NCBI GenBank assembly: GCA_905192745.1
Contig: CAJJLZ010000054.1
Coordinates: 1 to 5,434, forward strand
Length of the DNA stretch: 5,434 nucleotides
From: an uncultured Oscillospiraceae bacterium
GTDB lineage: Bacteria; Bacillota; Clostridia; Oscillospirales; Acutalibacteraceae
Direction of reading: 5' to 3'
The position numbers and the translations under genes are program-made. The notes below the pieces were generated by a model, which did no database searches, was not told the origin of the DNA, and saw only the letters and a program-made list of their open reading frames with translations. Every line of letters begins with the position of its first letter. Position 1 is the stretch's first letter. This document shows positions 1-4,806 of the stretch, in pieces.

Positions 1-110
1 TGCCGGCCTTCATCTGTCCAAAAAGCGTAAGCGCGAGCTTCTGCTCGTTGCGTAGTGCTTTTCTGTGCTTTCGGGTTCTACTTTTTCATTTTTACTTTAC
101 AGTGCCCAAA

Positions 111-137
111 ATTTATGTAAAGATAATATACATAAAT
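111..137. promoter_or_regulatory. 9-bp inverted repeat, possible operator
   Basis: ATTTATGTA (111-119) and TACATAAAT (129-137) form a perfect 9-bp inverted repeat separated by 9 bases. It lies between a possible leftward transcription unit and the transporter genes, so it could be a regulator site. The region is very AT-rich, which raises the chance of a coincidental repeat. Confidence 0.25.
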
Positions 138-147
138 ATATAACAAA

Positions 148-176
148 ATAGTAGCATATTTTTGCCAAATAATCAA
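148..176 (-). promoter_or_regulatory. possible leftward extended -10 promoter
   Basis: On the minus strand, TTGATT (176-171) is followed after exactly 17 bases by TACTAT (153-148), with TG one base upstream of the -10 hexamer, as in extended -10 promoters. It points out of the left edge and would serve a divergent gene whose body lies outside the window. The hexamer match is moderate and AT-rich DNA gives such matches by chance. Confidence 0.35.
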
Positions 177-207
177 TAATATTTTGGAAAAAGTAAGGGA
201 GTTCTCC

Positions 208-258
208 GTGGCTATCTGCTATGCCGTCCCGTCGGAGTCCGCGCGGGGGACTGTCTGA
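208..258 (+). CDS. possible 16-residue leader ORF
   Basis: A strong Shine-Dalgarno sequence, AAGGGAG (195-201), sits 6 bases before a GTG at 208 that opens a 16-codon frame (MAICYAVPSESARGTV, stop TGA 256-258). It lies about 150 bases upstream of the ATPase gene, in the same orientation. The ribosome site is better than many real ones, but the peptide resembles nothing I know. It could be a leader peptide that couples translation to the structured leader behind it, the 5' remnant of a decayed gene, or chance. Confidence 0.2.
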   Translation: MAICYAVPSESARGTV

Positions 259-408
259 ACCGAACCGGACTGGCCGGCATAAACTGCTTATGAAAGCGTT
301 TCTCTTCGGCCCGTTCTACGGCCCCGTTCCGCCGTTGAAAAATGCTTATCACGGGCGGCGCCGCTCCAAACCCGTCGGGGCCGCGCCCGGAAGAACGAGG
401 TGATATGG
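259..408 (+). other. GC-rich leader before the importer genes
   Basis: This untranslated-looking stretch is rich in potential stems: the perfect palindrome GCGGCGCCGC (356-365), a CCGCCGT/ACGGGCGG pairing around 329-357 with one bulge, and GGCC repeats near 310-325. It may fold in the mRNA leader. I checked it against the conserved cores I remember for TPP, FMN, SAM and guanidine-I (ykkC) riboswitches. No match was found beyond a short GGACTGG similarity to ykkC, so no riboswitch is called. Confidence 0.3.
397..403 (+). promoter_or_regulatory. ribosome binding site that favours a TTG start
   Basis: GAGGTGA lies 5-9 bases before TTG 409, which is good spacing. The in-frame GTG at 400-402 overlaps this same sequence and would have no Shine-Dalgarno site of its own. 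The site therefore points to TTG 409 as the start of the ATPase gene. Confidence 0.6.
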
Positions 409-1173
409 TTGCAAGTACTCCGGGTACATAAAATACAGGAAAAATATCAGGCGAAGAACGGCGAGGTGAACGCGCTGGAGGATATCTCCTTCACGGTGGA
501 TAAGGGAGAATTCATCAGCATTGTAGGACCGAGCGGCTGTGGAAAATCCACCCTGCTGTCCATTATCGCCGGACTGCTTCGGCCGACCTCCGGAGAGATT
601 TATGTCAACGGAGATAAAATCGAGGGCGTTTCCGCCCATATCGGCTATATGCTTCAGAAAGACAACCTGCTTGACTGGCGGACGATTTACCGCAATGTCC
701 TGTTTGGGCTGGAAGTACGCGGTATGCTGAACGAAGACACCCGCGGGCGGGTGGACCGCCTGCTGAAAACCTACGGACTGTATGAATTCCGGGATAAATA
801 TCCCGCCCAGCTTTCCGGGGGGATGCGGCAGCGCGCAGCGCTGATTCGCACGCTGGCCATCAACCCCGACATTCTTTTGCTGGACGAGGCGTTTTCGGCG
901 CTGGATTATCAGACCAGGCTGACCGTAACCGACGACGTGTACCGCATCCTCAAGCAGGAAAAGATCACCACGCTGATGGTGACTCACGACATTCCGGAAA
1001 GCATCAGTATGGGGGACCGGATTCTGATTCTCAGCGCCCGTCCCGCCCGTGTCAAGGAAATGATGGAGATCGATTTTGAAATGGAGAACAGAACGCCGCT
1101 GTCCGTTCGGAACAGCCCAAAATTCAGCGGATACTTCGACTACATATGGAAAGAGCTGAGCGCCGATGAGTAA
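409..1173 (+). CDS. NitT/TauT-family ABC transporter ATPase
   Basis: This is the cytoplasmic ATP-hydrolysing subunit of an importer, of the SsuB/TauB type. Numbered from TTG 409 (254 residues, the usual size), it shows Walker A GPSGCGKST at 40-48, the Q-loop Gln at 83 followed by DNLLDW as in this family, signature LSGGMRQR at 135-142, Walker B ILLLDE at 155-160, D-loop SALD at 163-166 and the H-loop His at 193. All catalytic elements are present. TTG 409 is preferred over the upstream GTG 400 because of GAGGTGA at 397-403; the GTG start would add three residues. The stop overlaps the permease start by 8 bp (ATGAGTAA), so the two are almost certainly co-translated. Family membership is sure; the substrate is not, since SsuB, TauB and ThiZ-like proteins share these motifs. 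Confidence 0.95.
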   Translation: MQVLRVHKIQEKYQAKNGEVNALEDISFTVDKGEFISIVGPSGCGKSTLLSIIAGLLRPTSGEIYVNGDKIEGVSAHIGYMLQKDNLLDWRTIYRNVLFGLEVRGMLNEDTRGRVDRLLKTYGLYEFRDKYPAQLSGGMRQRAALIRTLAINPDILLLDEAFSALDYQTRLTVTDDVYRILKQEKITTLMVTHDIPESISMGDRILILSARPARVKEMMEIDFEMENRTPLSVRNSPKFSGYFDYIWKELSADE

Positions 1174-1993
1174 TCTGACGCCGCCCCCTGCTCTTTCGGT
1201 CGAACGAATCCGGTATCTGCAAAAGCAAAAACGCCGCCGCCGTCTGATTCTGGTTTGTCAGATCGGCATTCTCGCCGCCCTTCTGATCCTGTGGGAGGCG
1301 GCGGCCCGGCTCGGCTGGATCGACCCGTTTATCCTGTCCCAGCCGACCCGCATTCTCGCCACCTATGCCAACATGGCCCAAAACGGTCTGGCCACCCATA
1401 TCGGTGTGACCGTGTATGAAACGCTGGTCGGTTTCCTGCTCGGCGTGATTCTGGGCACCGCGCTCGCGGTGATCCTGTGGTGGAGTGATTTCATCTCCAA
1501 GGTGAGCGAGCCGTATCTCGTGGTGCTGAATTCCCTGCCGAAAATTGCTCTCGGGCCGGTCATCATTATTCTGGTGGGAGCCGGCACGGAAGCGATCATC
1601 TTCATGGCGCTTGCCATCTCCTTGATCGTTACGGTGCTGGAAATGCTGAACGGCTTTCGCGGCACCGATAAGGAATACATCAAAATGGCAAAAACCTTCG
1701 GCGCCAACAAGCGCCAGATTTTTGTAAAGGTCGTTTTTCCCTATAATATTTCCACCCTGTTCAACTCCCTGAAAATCAATATCGGCCTGTCCCTTGTCGG
1801 GGTAATCGCCGGCGAATTTCTGGTCTCCAAAGCGGGGCTGGGTTATCTGATCGTCTATGGCGGGCAGGTATTCAAGCTGGATCTGGTGATGGCAAGCGTC
1901 ATTATCCTGTCGGCAGTGGCCGCGCTGATGTACGAGGCTGTGGTTCTGCTGCAGAAACTGATTACGCGATGGTACGGGCACGAAAACGGCTGA
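1166..1993 (+). CDS. NitT/TauT-family ABC transporter permease
   Basis: This 275-residue inner-membrane subunit belongs to the binding-protein-dependent transport family (BPD_transp_1, SsuC/TauC type). A basic N-terminus (KRRRR at 22-26) leads into the first hydrophobic segment at about 27-47. Further segments lie at about 81-104, 117-138, 142-161, 197-216 and 230-258, giving the usual six. The cytoplasmic coupling loop that docks on the ATPase is visible at about 170-192, with E170, the MAKTFGA segment at 174-180 and P192. The ATG lies inside the ATPase stop region and has only a weak, distant purine-rich site (GGAAAG), which suggests translational coupling. The stop codon is the first base triplet of a 30-bp tandem repeat and lies in the loop of a small hairpin. 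The length is normal and no defect is seen. Confidence 0.95.
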   Translation: MSNLTPPPALSVERIRYLQKQKRRRRLILVCQIGILAALLILWEAAARLGWIDPFILSQPTRILATYANMAQNGLATHIGVTVYETLVGFLLGVILGTALAVILWWSDFISKVSEPYLVVLNSLPKIALGPVIIILVGAGTEAIIFMALAISLIVTVLEMLNGFRGTDKEYIKMAKTFGANKRQIFVKVVFPYNISTLFNSLKINIGLSLVGVIAGEFLVSKAGLGYLIVYGGQVFKLDLVMASVIILSAVAALMYEAVVLLQKLITRWYGHENG

Positions 1994-2005
1994 CGCCGTT
2001 TTCTT
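1983..2005 (+). terminator. weak terminator-like hairpin over the permease stop
   Basis: AAAACGGC (1983-1990) and GCCGTTTT (1995-2002) form a perfect 8-bp stem with loop TGAC, followed by CTT, giving a T-rich run TTTTCTT. The stem is half A-T, so it would be a weak terminator or a partial stop that lowers read-through into the binding-protein gene. It may also protect the 3' end of an ATPase-permease mRNA. It overlaps the permease stop codon, so translating ribosomes would cover it. Confidence 0.35.
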
Positions 2006-2095
2006 ACCCCTGCTTTTGGCTAACGTCGTTTTCTTACCCCTGTTTTTGGCTAACGTCGTTTTCTTACCCCTGTTTTTGGCTGACGCCGTTTTCTT
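1991..2095 (+). repeat. 30-bp tandem repeat, 3.5 copies
   Basis: Copies start at 1991, 2021, 2051 and 2081. Copies two and three are identical over 30 bases. Copy one differs from them at three positions, and the fourth copy is recognisable only for its first 15 bases (TGACGCCGTTTTCTT). The first base of the array is the first base of the permease stop codon, and because the unit is ten codons long each full copy carries a stop in that same frame (TGA, TAA, TAA, TGA). The other two forward frames and at least one reverse frame remain open, giving ten-residue peptide repeats that look like shadows of the DNA repeat. It is likely a recent slippage expansion at the gene end. Confidence 0.95.
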
Positions 2096-2377
2096 GCCGG
2101 TTTCGTCCCCTTTTGCGCCGTCTCCCCGCCCGGAACCGTTTGACGAGGCCGGGCATACACTGGAAAGCGCGGTTTCCTTACACCGGCCGGCCAAACAAAA
2201 ACGGCTTTTTACCCTCCGGGACGATTCTTCCTCCACAGGACGGTCCCTCCCTCCGGAATGGTCGTTTATATGCAAACGGAACGCTTTGTTCCGAAAGCCA
2301 CTTACCCTCGGGTATCATTGGACATCAAAGGCTTTGTATCCCAAAAGGGTACAGAGCCGGAAAGGACAGGGAATCTT
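2096..2377 (+). other. spacer between permease and binding-protein genes
   Basis: No gene is supported here. The stretch contains several pieces that vaguely resemble the tandem repeat unit, for example GGCTTTTTACCCTCCGGG near 2203-2220 and GCCACTTACCCTCGGG near 2297-2312, which may be decayed copies. Small hairpins are CGGAAC-GCTTT-GTTCCG (2277-2293) and TACCC-TC-GGGTA (2303-2314). An in-frame extension of the binding-protein reading frame up to ATG 2258 exists, but it would place the lipoprotein signal 40 residues inside the protein and is rejected. No convincing sigma-70 promoter was found. Confidence 0.5.
2330..2358 (+). promoter_or_regulatory. strong mRNA hairpin before the binding-protein gene
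   Basis: GGCTTTGTATCCC (2330-2342) pairs with GGGTACAGAGCC (2347-2358) around an AAAA loop, giving 12 base pairs with one G-U pair and one bulged T. There is no T-tract after it, so it is not a terminator. It sits 9 bases before the Shine-Dalgarno sequence of the binding-protein gene. It is best read as an RNA-stabilising or processing element that could raise binding-protein yield relative to the membrane subunits. Its GGGTA arm could alternatively pair with TACCC at 2303-2307. Confidence 0.5.
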
Positions 2378-3379
2378 ATGATGAAACATATCCGCCGCAT
2401 TGCCTGCGCCGCGCTCGCCGCCTCGATGCTTCTGCTGCTTCCGGCCTGCGAAGGCGGAGGGAAAACCGTCAAAGTCACCGTCTGCGAAGTCACTCACTCC
2501 ATCTTTTACGCCCCGCAGTACGCCGCGCTGAATCTCGGCTATTTTGCGGACGAAGGGCTGGATATCGAGCTGTCCAACGGGGAGGGCGCGGATAAGGTCA
2601 TGGCGGCCGTGCTTTCCAACAACATCGATATCGGCTTTGCGGGGCCGGAGGCCTCCATCTACGTCTATAACGAAGGCAAGGAGGATTTCACTCAGGTGTT
2701 TGCGCAGATGACCCGCCGGGACGGCTCCTTCCTTGTGGGCCGGGAACCCGATCCCGACTTTTCCTGGGAAAAGCTGCGCGGAAAGACCATCCTCCCCGGG
2801 CGGAAAGGCGGGGTGCCGTACATGGCGCTGGAATACGTCATCCGCAAAAACGGGTTGGATCCCGCGTTCGACGTAACGCTGGACAACAGCATCCAGTTCG
2901 CGCTGATGGCGGGAGCCTTCACCGGCGGAACCGGCGATTATGTCACCCTCTTTGAACCGACCGCCTCCGCGCTGGAAAAGGAAGGGAAGGGCTACATCGT
3001 CGCCTCCGTGGGGGAAGAAGCGGGGGAAATCCCCTACACCGCCTATTTCGCCAAGAAGAGTTATATTGAAAAGAATGCGGACATTATCGAAAAATTCACC
3101 CGCGCCGTGTATCGCGGACAGCAGTGGGTTTCCTCCCATTCCGCGCAGGAAATCGCGGAGACGGTGGCCCCCTCCTTCCCCGACAGCGACACGGCAATCC
3201 TCGCCGCCGTGGTGCAGCGCTATCAGGGCATCGGCGCGTGGAATACCGACCCGGCGATGAGCGAGGAGTCCTTCGGTCTGCTGCAGGAGGTCATGACTCA
3301 GGCGGGCGAACTGACAAAAAAGGCGCCCTACGATCAGGTCGTAAACAACCGCTTCGCGGAAAAAGTGCGCGGAGAATAG
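2378..3379 (+). CDS. NMT1/SsuA-like ABC transporter substrate-binding lipoprotein
   Basis: This 333-residue protein binds the solute outside the membrane and delivers it to the permease. ATG 2378 (with another ATG directly after it) is chosen because AGGGA (2368-2372) lies 5 bases upstream and because it places a typical lipoprotein signal at the N-terminus: basic KHIRR, a hydrophobic stretch, then lipobox LPAC with the lipidated Cys at 24. The mature part begins with the signature of NMT1/SsuA-type proteins, HSIFYAPQYAALNLGYF at about 40-56, where FYAPQYAA and GYFADEGL are typical. Such proteins serve aliphatic sulfonates, taurine, nitrate or the thiamine precursor HMP. No TPP riboswitch or thiamine or sulfur gene is nearby, so the substrate stays open. 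It follows its ATPase and permease genes after an unusual 384-bp spacer and is closed by a strong terminator. Confidence 0.93.
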   Translation: MMKHIRRIACAALAASMLLLLPACEGGGKTVKVTVCEVTHSIFYAPQYAALNLGYFADEGLDIELSNGEGADKVMAAVLSNNIDIGFAGPEASIYVYNEGKEDFTQVFAQMTRRDGSFLVGREPDPDFSWEKLRGKTILPGRKGGVPYMALEYVIRKNGLDPAFDVTLDNSIQFALMAGAFTGGTGDYVTLFEPTASALEKEGKGYIVASVGEEAGEIPYTAYFAKKSYIEKNADIIEKFTRAVYRGQQWVSSHSAQEIAETVAPSFPDSDTAILAAVVQRYQGIGAWNTDPAMSEESFGLLQEVMTQAGELTKKAPYDQVVNNRFAEKVRGE

Positions 3380-3394
3380 GCACACAGACAGAGA

Positions 3395-3434
3395 AAGCCG
3401 CCGCAGAACGAAAATTCTGCGGCGGCTTCTTTTT
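3395..3434 (+). terminator. intrinsic terminator of the transporter genes
   Basis: GCCGCCGCAGAA (3397-3408) and TTCTGCGGCGGC (3415-3426) form a perfect 12-bp stem, extended by two A-T pairs, with a CGAAAA loop and then TTCTTTTT. It ends transcription of the binding-protein gene. On the opposite strand the stem is followed by TTTCTC, a weaker tract, so it may also stop the converging DUF134/NifX transcript. No other terminator is seen between 3435 and 3501. Confidence 0.95.
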
Positions 3435-3501
3435 GAATTCTCTGTCCGTCGCGTGGACGGCCGTTTCGCGTTTTACTGCCCGTTCCCCCGCCTGCGCCGA
3501 A

Positions 3502-3912
3502 TCAATGCCCGCCGCAGGTTCCGTGTCCCCCGCAGGAAGAGCCGCCCCCATGACTGCCGCAGGTGTGTCCTTCGCCGTGATCGTGGTGGGTGCAGGCGAC
3601 GGTGGGGTCGTGCTTCAGCCGTCCGGCCAGATATGCCCGCACCTGCTCCTCCGCGTTCCCGAAAGCGCCCGCGACCAGCTCAATCCCCGCATCCCGCAGG
3701 GCATTTTTCGCGCCCCCGCCTATTCCGCCGCAGATCAGCAGCTGCACGCCGTTTTCCCGCAGCAGAGCCGCCAGTGCGCCGTGGCCGCTGCCCTGCGCGT
3801 CCAGCACGCGGGTAGTCAGGCCATCGCCGTCGGTTTCCGCGATCAGAAAGGTCTGCGTGTGGCCGAAATGCTGAAAGACCTCGCCGTTCTCCAAAGTCAC
3901 TGCAATTTTCAT
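3502..3912 (-). CDS. NifX/NifB-type domain protein with His/Cys-rich tail
   Basis: This 136-residue protein has a dinitrogenase iron-molybdenum cofactor biosynthesis domain (PF02579 type) at about 1-100: MKIAV start, QHFGH at 14-18, a segment LLICGGIGGGAKNAL at 58-72 and AGIELVAGAFG at 75-85. The tail from 107 to 136 has seven His and four Cys in 30 residues with many Gly, which would bind metal. Such proteins in non-nitrogen-fixing anaerobes are thought to carry or assemble Fe-S or Fe-Mo type clusters in the cytoplasm; that role is family knowledge and not shown here. No nif structural genes are visible. AAAGGA lies about 12 bases before the ATG. The gene follows DUF134 after 66 bases, a spacer that contains a 14-bp palindrome (AGAAAAATTTTTCT, 3935-3948), and the two are probably one operon. 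Confidence 0.9.
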   Translation of the reverse strand: MKIAVTLENGEVFQHFGHTQTFLIAETDGDGLTTRVLDAQGSGHGALAALLRENGVQLLICGGIGGGAKNALRDAGIELVAGAFGNAEEQVRAYLAGRLKHDPTVACTHHDHGEGHTCGSHGGGSSCGGHGTCGGH

Positions 3913-3978
3913 CGTATTATCGTCCTTTCACCAAAGAAAAATTTTTCTGCCCGTTCTGTCCCGGTGCGCTTCGGCGGT

Positions 3979-4329
3979 TTACCGCTTCCGTCCGCACTCT
4001 CCCCGGCGGGGGCAGCCCTCCCGGAAGGGACAGCTTCCGCCCCGCACCGTATACCGGCCGCCGCCGATTGTCAGCTCCGTGCCGCCGACCAGCGCCTGCG
4101 CGGTCTTTTTACGGGCGGCGTACAGGATGCGCTGAAAGGTTCCGCGGGAAATTTCCATCCGCGCGGCCGCTTCCCCCTGCTCCAAACCTTCCAGATCGCA
4201 GAGGCGGATGCTTTCCAGCTCTTCCACGCTCAGGTTGACCGACCCGGGGACGGGCGGCCCCTGCTCCGGTAAAAAGCGACGGCAGACCGGTTCCCCGCAT
4301 ACCCGGCGGCATTTGGCTCCTCTCGGCAT
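3979..4329 (-). CDS. DUF134 family HTH protein
   Basis: This 116-residue protein matches the DUF134 family (PF02001): a KCRRVC motif at 6-11, VNLSVEELESIRLCDLEGLEQGEAA across 31-55, and a helix-turn-helix resembling sigma-factor region 4 at about 49-72 with SRGTFQRIL at 61-69. The family is predicted to bind DNA but its job is unknown. Cys occur at 7, 11 and 16, at 44, and in a C-terminal C-X5-C-X5-C set (100, 106, 112), enough for metal or Fe-S binding. The start is sure: GGGGGGAG lies 5 bases before the ATG. It is the first gene after a consensus promoter with a perfect operator-like repeat, so it may regulate itself and the NifX-like gene behind it. DUF134 beside NifX-like genes is a common pairing in anaerobes. 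Confidence 0.92.
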   Translation of the reverse strand: MPRGAKCRRVCGEPVCRRFLPEQGPPVPGSVNLSVEELESIRLCDLEGLEQGEAAARMEISRGTFQRILYAARKKTAQALVGGTELTIGGGRYTVRGGSCPFREGCPRRGECGRKR

Positions 4330-4370
4330 GATGGCTCCCCCCAGTTTCTTTCGGTTCCTTCCAACGCATT

Positions 4371-4412
4371 ATGGGCATATGCACGATTCGATTATAGCGT
4401 GCATATGCCCAT
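4371..4412. promoter_or_regulatory. 14-bp perfect inverted repeat, likely operator
   Basis: ATGGGCATATGCAC (4371-4384) and GTGCATATGCCCAT (4399-4412) are exact reverse complements separated by 14 bases that hold the -10 element. Each arm also contains the 8-bp palindrome GCATATGC (4375-4382 and 4401-4408, 26 bp apart), so each arm could bind a dimer. One arm fills most of the -35/-10 spacer and the other covers about +1 to +14, so binding would block RNA polymerase. The DUF134 protein is the obvious candidate binder, but this is inference. Confidence 0.85.
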
Positions 4413-4419
4413 TTGTCAA
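4391..4419 (-). promoter_or_regulatory. consensus sigma-70 promoter of DUF134-NifX unit
   Basis: On the minus strand TTGACA (4419-4414) and TATAAT (4396-4391) are both exact consensus hexamers with the ideal 17-base spacer. Transcription should begin near 4384, leaving a leader of about 54 bases before the DUF134 start at 4329. A promoter this strong usually needs a repressor, in keeping with the inverted repeat laid over it. Confidence 0.93.
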
Positions 4420-4546
4420 GAAGAGCGCGGCCTTCCGACAAAGATTCGCTTCCCCGAAAAAGGAAAACCGCGCGGAGAAGCCTTTCCGCATGGTTTCTTA
4501 CGATATTTTTTATTGATTGAATAAACGGAAATCGTCCTACAAGCTC

Positions 4547-4564
4547 TTATAAGTGTTTATAAGT
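4547..4564 (+). repeat. direct repeat TTATAAGT, 10-bp period
   Basis: TTATAAGT occurs at 4547-4554 and 4557-4564, one helical turn apart; the first copy lies in the palindrome CTTATAAG. Spaced this way it could be a protein-binding site, for instance for an excisionase or regulator, but no such gene is in view. Confidence 0.6.
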
Positions 4565-4578
4565 ATCACTGCAAAGTG

Positions 4579-4622
4579 GCTTAAATACTGGCTATTCCGC
4601 ATATCCGCTTAAATCTGGCTAT
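4579..4622 (+). repeat. 16/17-bp imperfect direct repeat
   Basis: GCTTAAATACTGGCTAT (4579-4595) and GCTTAAATCTGGCTAT (4607-4622) differ by a single inserted A and lie 28 bases apart, start to start. They might be recombinase or regulator sites or remains of a duplication. Confidence 0.8.
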
Positions 4623-4653
4623 ATGTTTTTATCTCTTCGCTTTTTAAGCGCGG

Positions 4654-4671
4654 GCGTCAAAAAAGCGTCAA
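4654..4671 (+). repeat. direct repeat GCGTCAA, 11-bp period
   Basis: GCGTCAA occurs at 4654-4660 and 4665-4671 with AAAA between. On the minus strand this reads TTGACGC twice. It is short and its meaning is unknown. Confidence 0.6.
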
Positions 4672-4806
4672 GCTATAAGAATTTGTTACGCAGTCAAAGG
4701 GCATTTTGAGAGGAAGAGGATAAAACCCTTGCCAACTCATTCTCGCGCCTGTACGGGTACATGAATACTGTTTTTACGCTATTTTGTGAGAGATATAGTA
4801 ACAAGA

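Larger units (their letters stand above)
1..207. other. AT-rich left-edge region, no supported gene
   Basis: No gene can be supported here. The first ~55 bases are open in more than one frame on both strands: a + frame ends at TAG 53-55, and a minus frame is open from about 78 leftward, with an ATG at 13-11. Either could be the edge of a neighbouring gene but too little is visible to choose. The hairpin CGAGC-TTCT-GCTCG lies in bases 34-47 and has no T-tract. From about 80 to 195 the DNA is strongly AT-rich and promoter-like. No clean forward sigma-70 promoter for the transporter genes was found; the forward -35/-10 pairs I tried had poor hexamers or wrong spacing. Confidence 0.5.
4420..4806. 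other. gene-free AT-rich stretch at a composition change
   Basis: No gene, RNA gene or clear mobile-element part could be recognised. The DNA shifts from GC-rich (left) to AT-rich (right) at about 4440-4530. Short frames on the minus strand (for example ATG 4740 leftward, 27 codons) have no good ribosome site. Apart from the short direct repeats listed separately there is a small hairpin CGCTT-TTT-AAGCG (4638-4650). No strong terminator for the minus-strand gene ending at 4807 was found. The stretch may be a junction between chromosome and an acquired segment. Confidence 0.4.

Noticed and set aside
240..300. Guanidine-I (ykkC) riboswitch, suggested by GGACTGG near an importer of the right family
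   Set aside because: The conserved GAGAG and the downstream ACGG/GGGA/AAAAGCCC core elements are missing.
221..403. 60-codon + frame in the leader (MPSRRSPRGG...)
   Set aside because: Arg/Pro-rich translation of GC-rich non-coding DNA, with no ribosome site before ATG 221.
1124..2275. Long minus-strand frame (383 codons) opposite the permease, with a KNRGKKTTLA-type peptide repeat
   Set aside because: It is the shadow of the permease gene and of the tandem repeat; composition is typical of an antisense frame in GC-rich DNA.
2258..2377. Upstream ATG 2258 as start of the binding-protein gene
   Set aside because: It would bury the lipoprotein signal peptide 40 residues in and lacks a fitting ribosome site, while ATG 2378 has both.
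2016..2381. 121-codon + frame starting at TTG within the tandem repeat and overlapping the binding-protein start by ATGA
   Set aside because: It rests on the repeat, has no good ribosome site at TTG 2016 and its protein resembles no family. The ATGA overlap is suggestive but probably chance.
2315..3385. 356-codon minus-strand frame opposite the binding-protein gene
   Set aside because: Shadow frame; the + strand gene has a clear family, signal peptide, ribosome site and terminator.
3124..4272. 382-codon + frame across the terminator and opposite NifX/DUF134
   Set aside because: It runs through an intrinsic terminator and the antisense of two recognised genes, with low-complexity Ala/Arg/Pro-rich translation.
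4680..4760. Possible tRNA or tRNA 3' fragment (GGATAAAACCC) as an attachment site
   Set aside because: No T-loop GTTCRA-type sequence, no cloverleaf arms and no CCA context.
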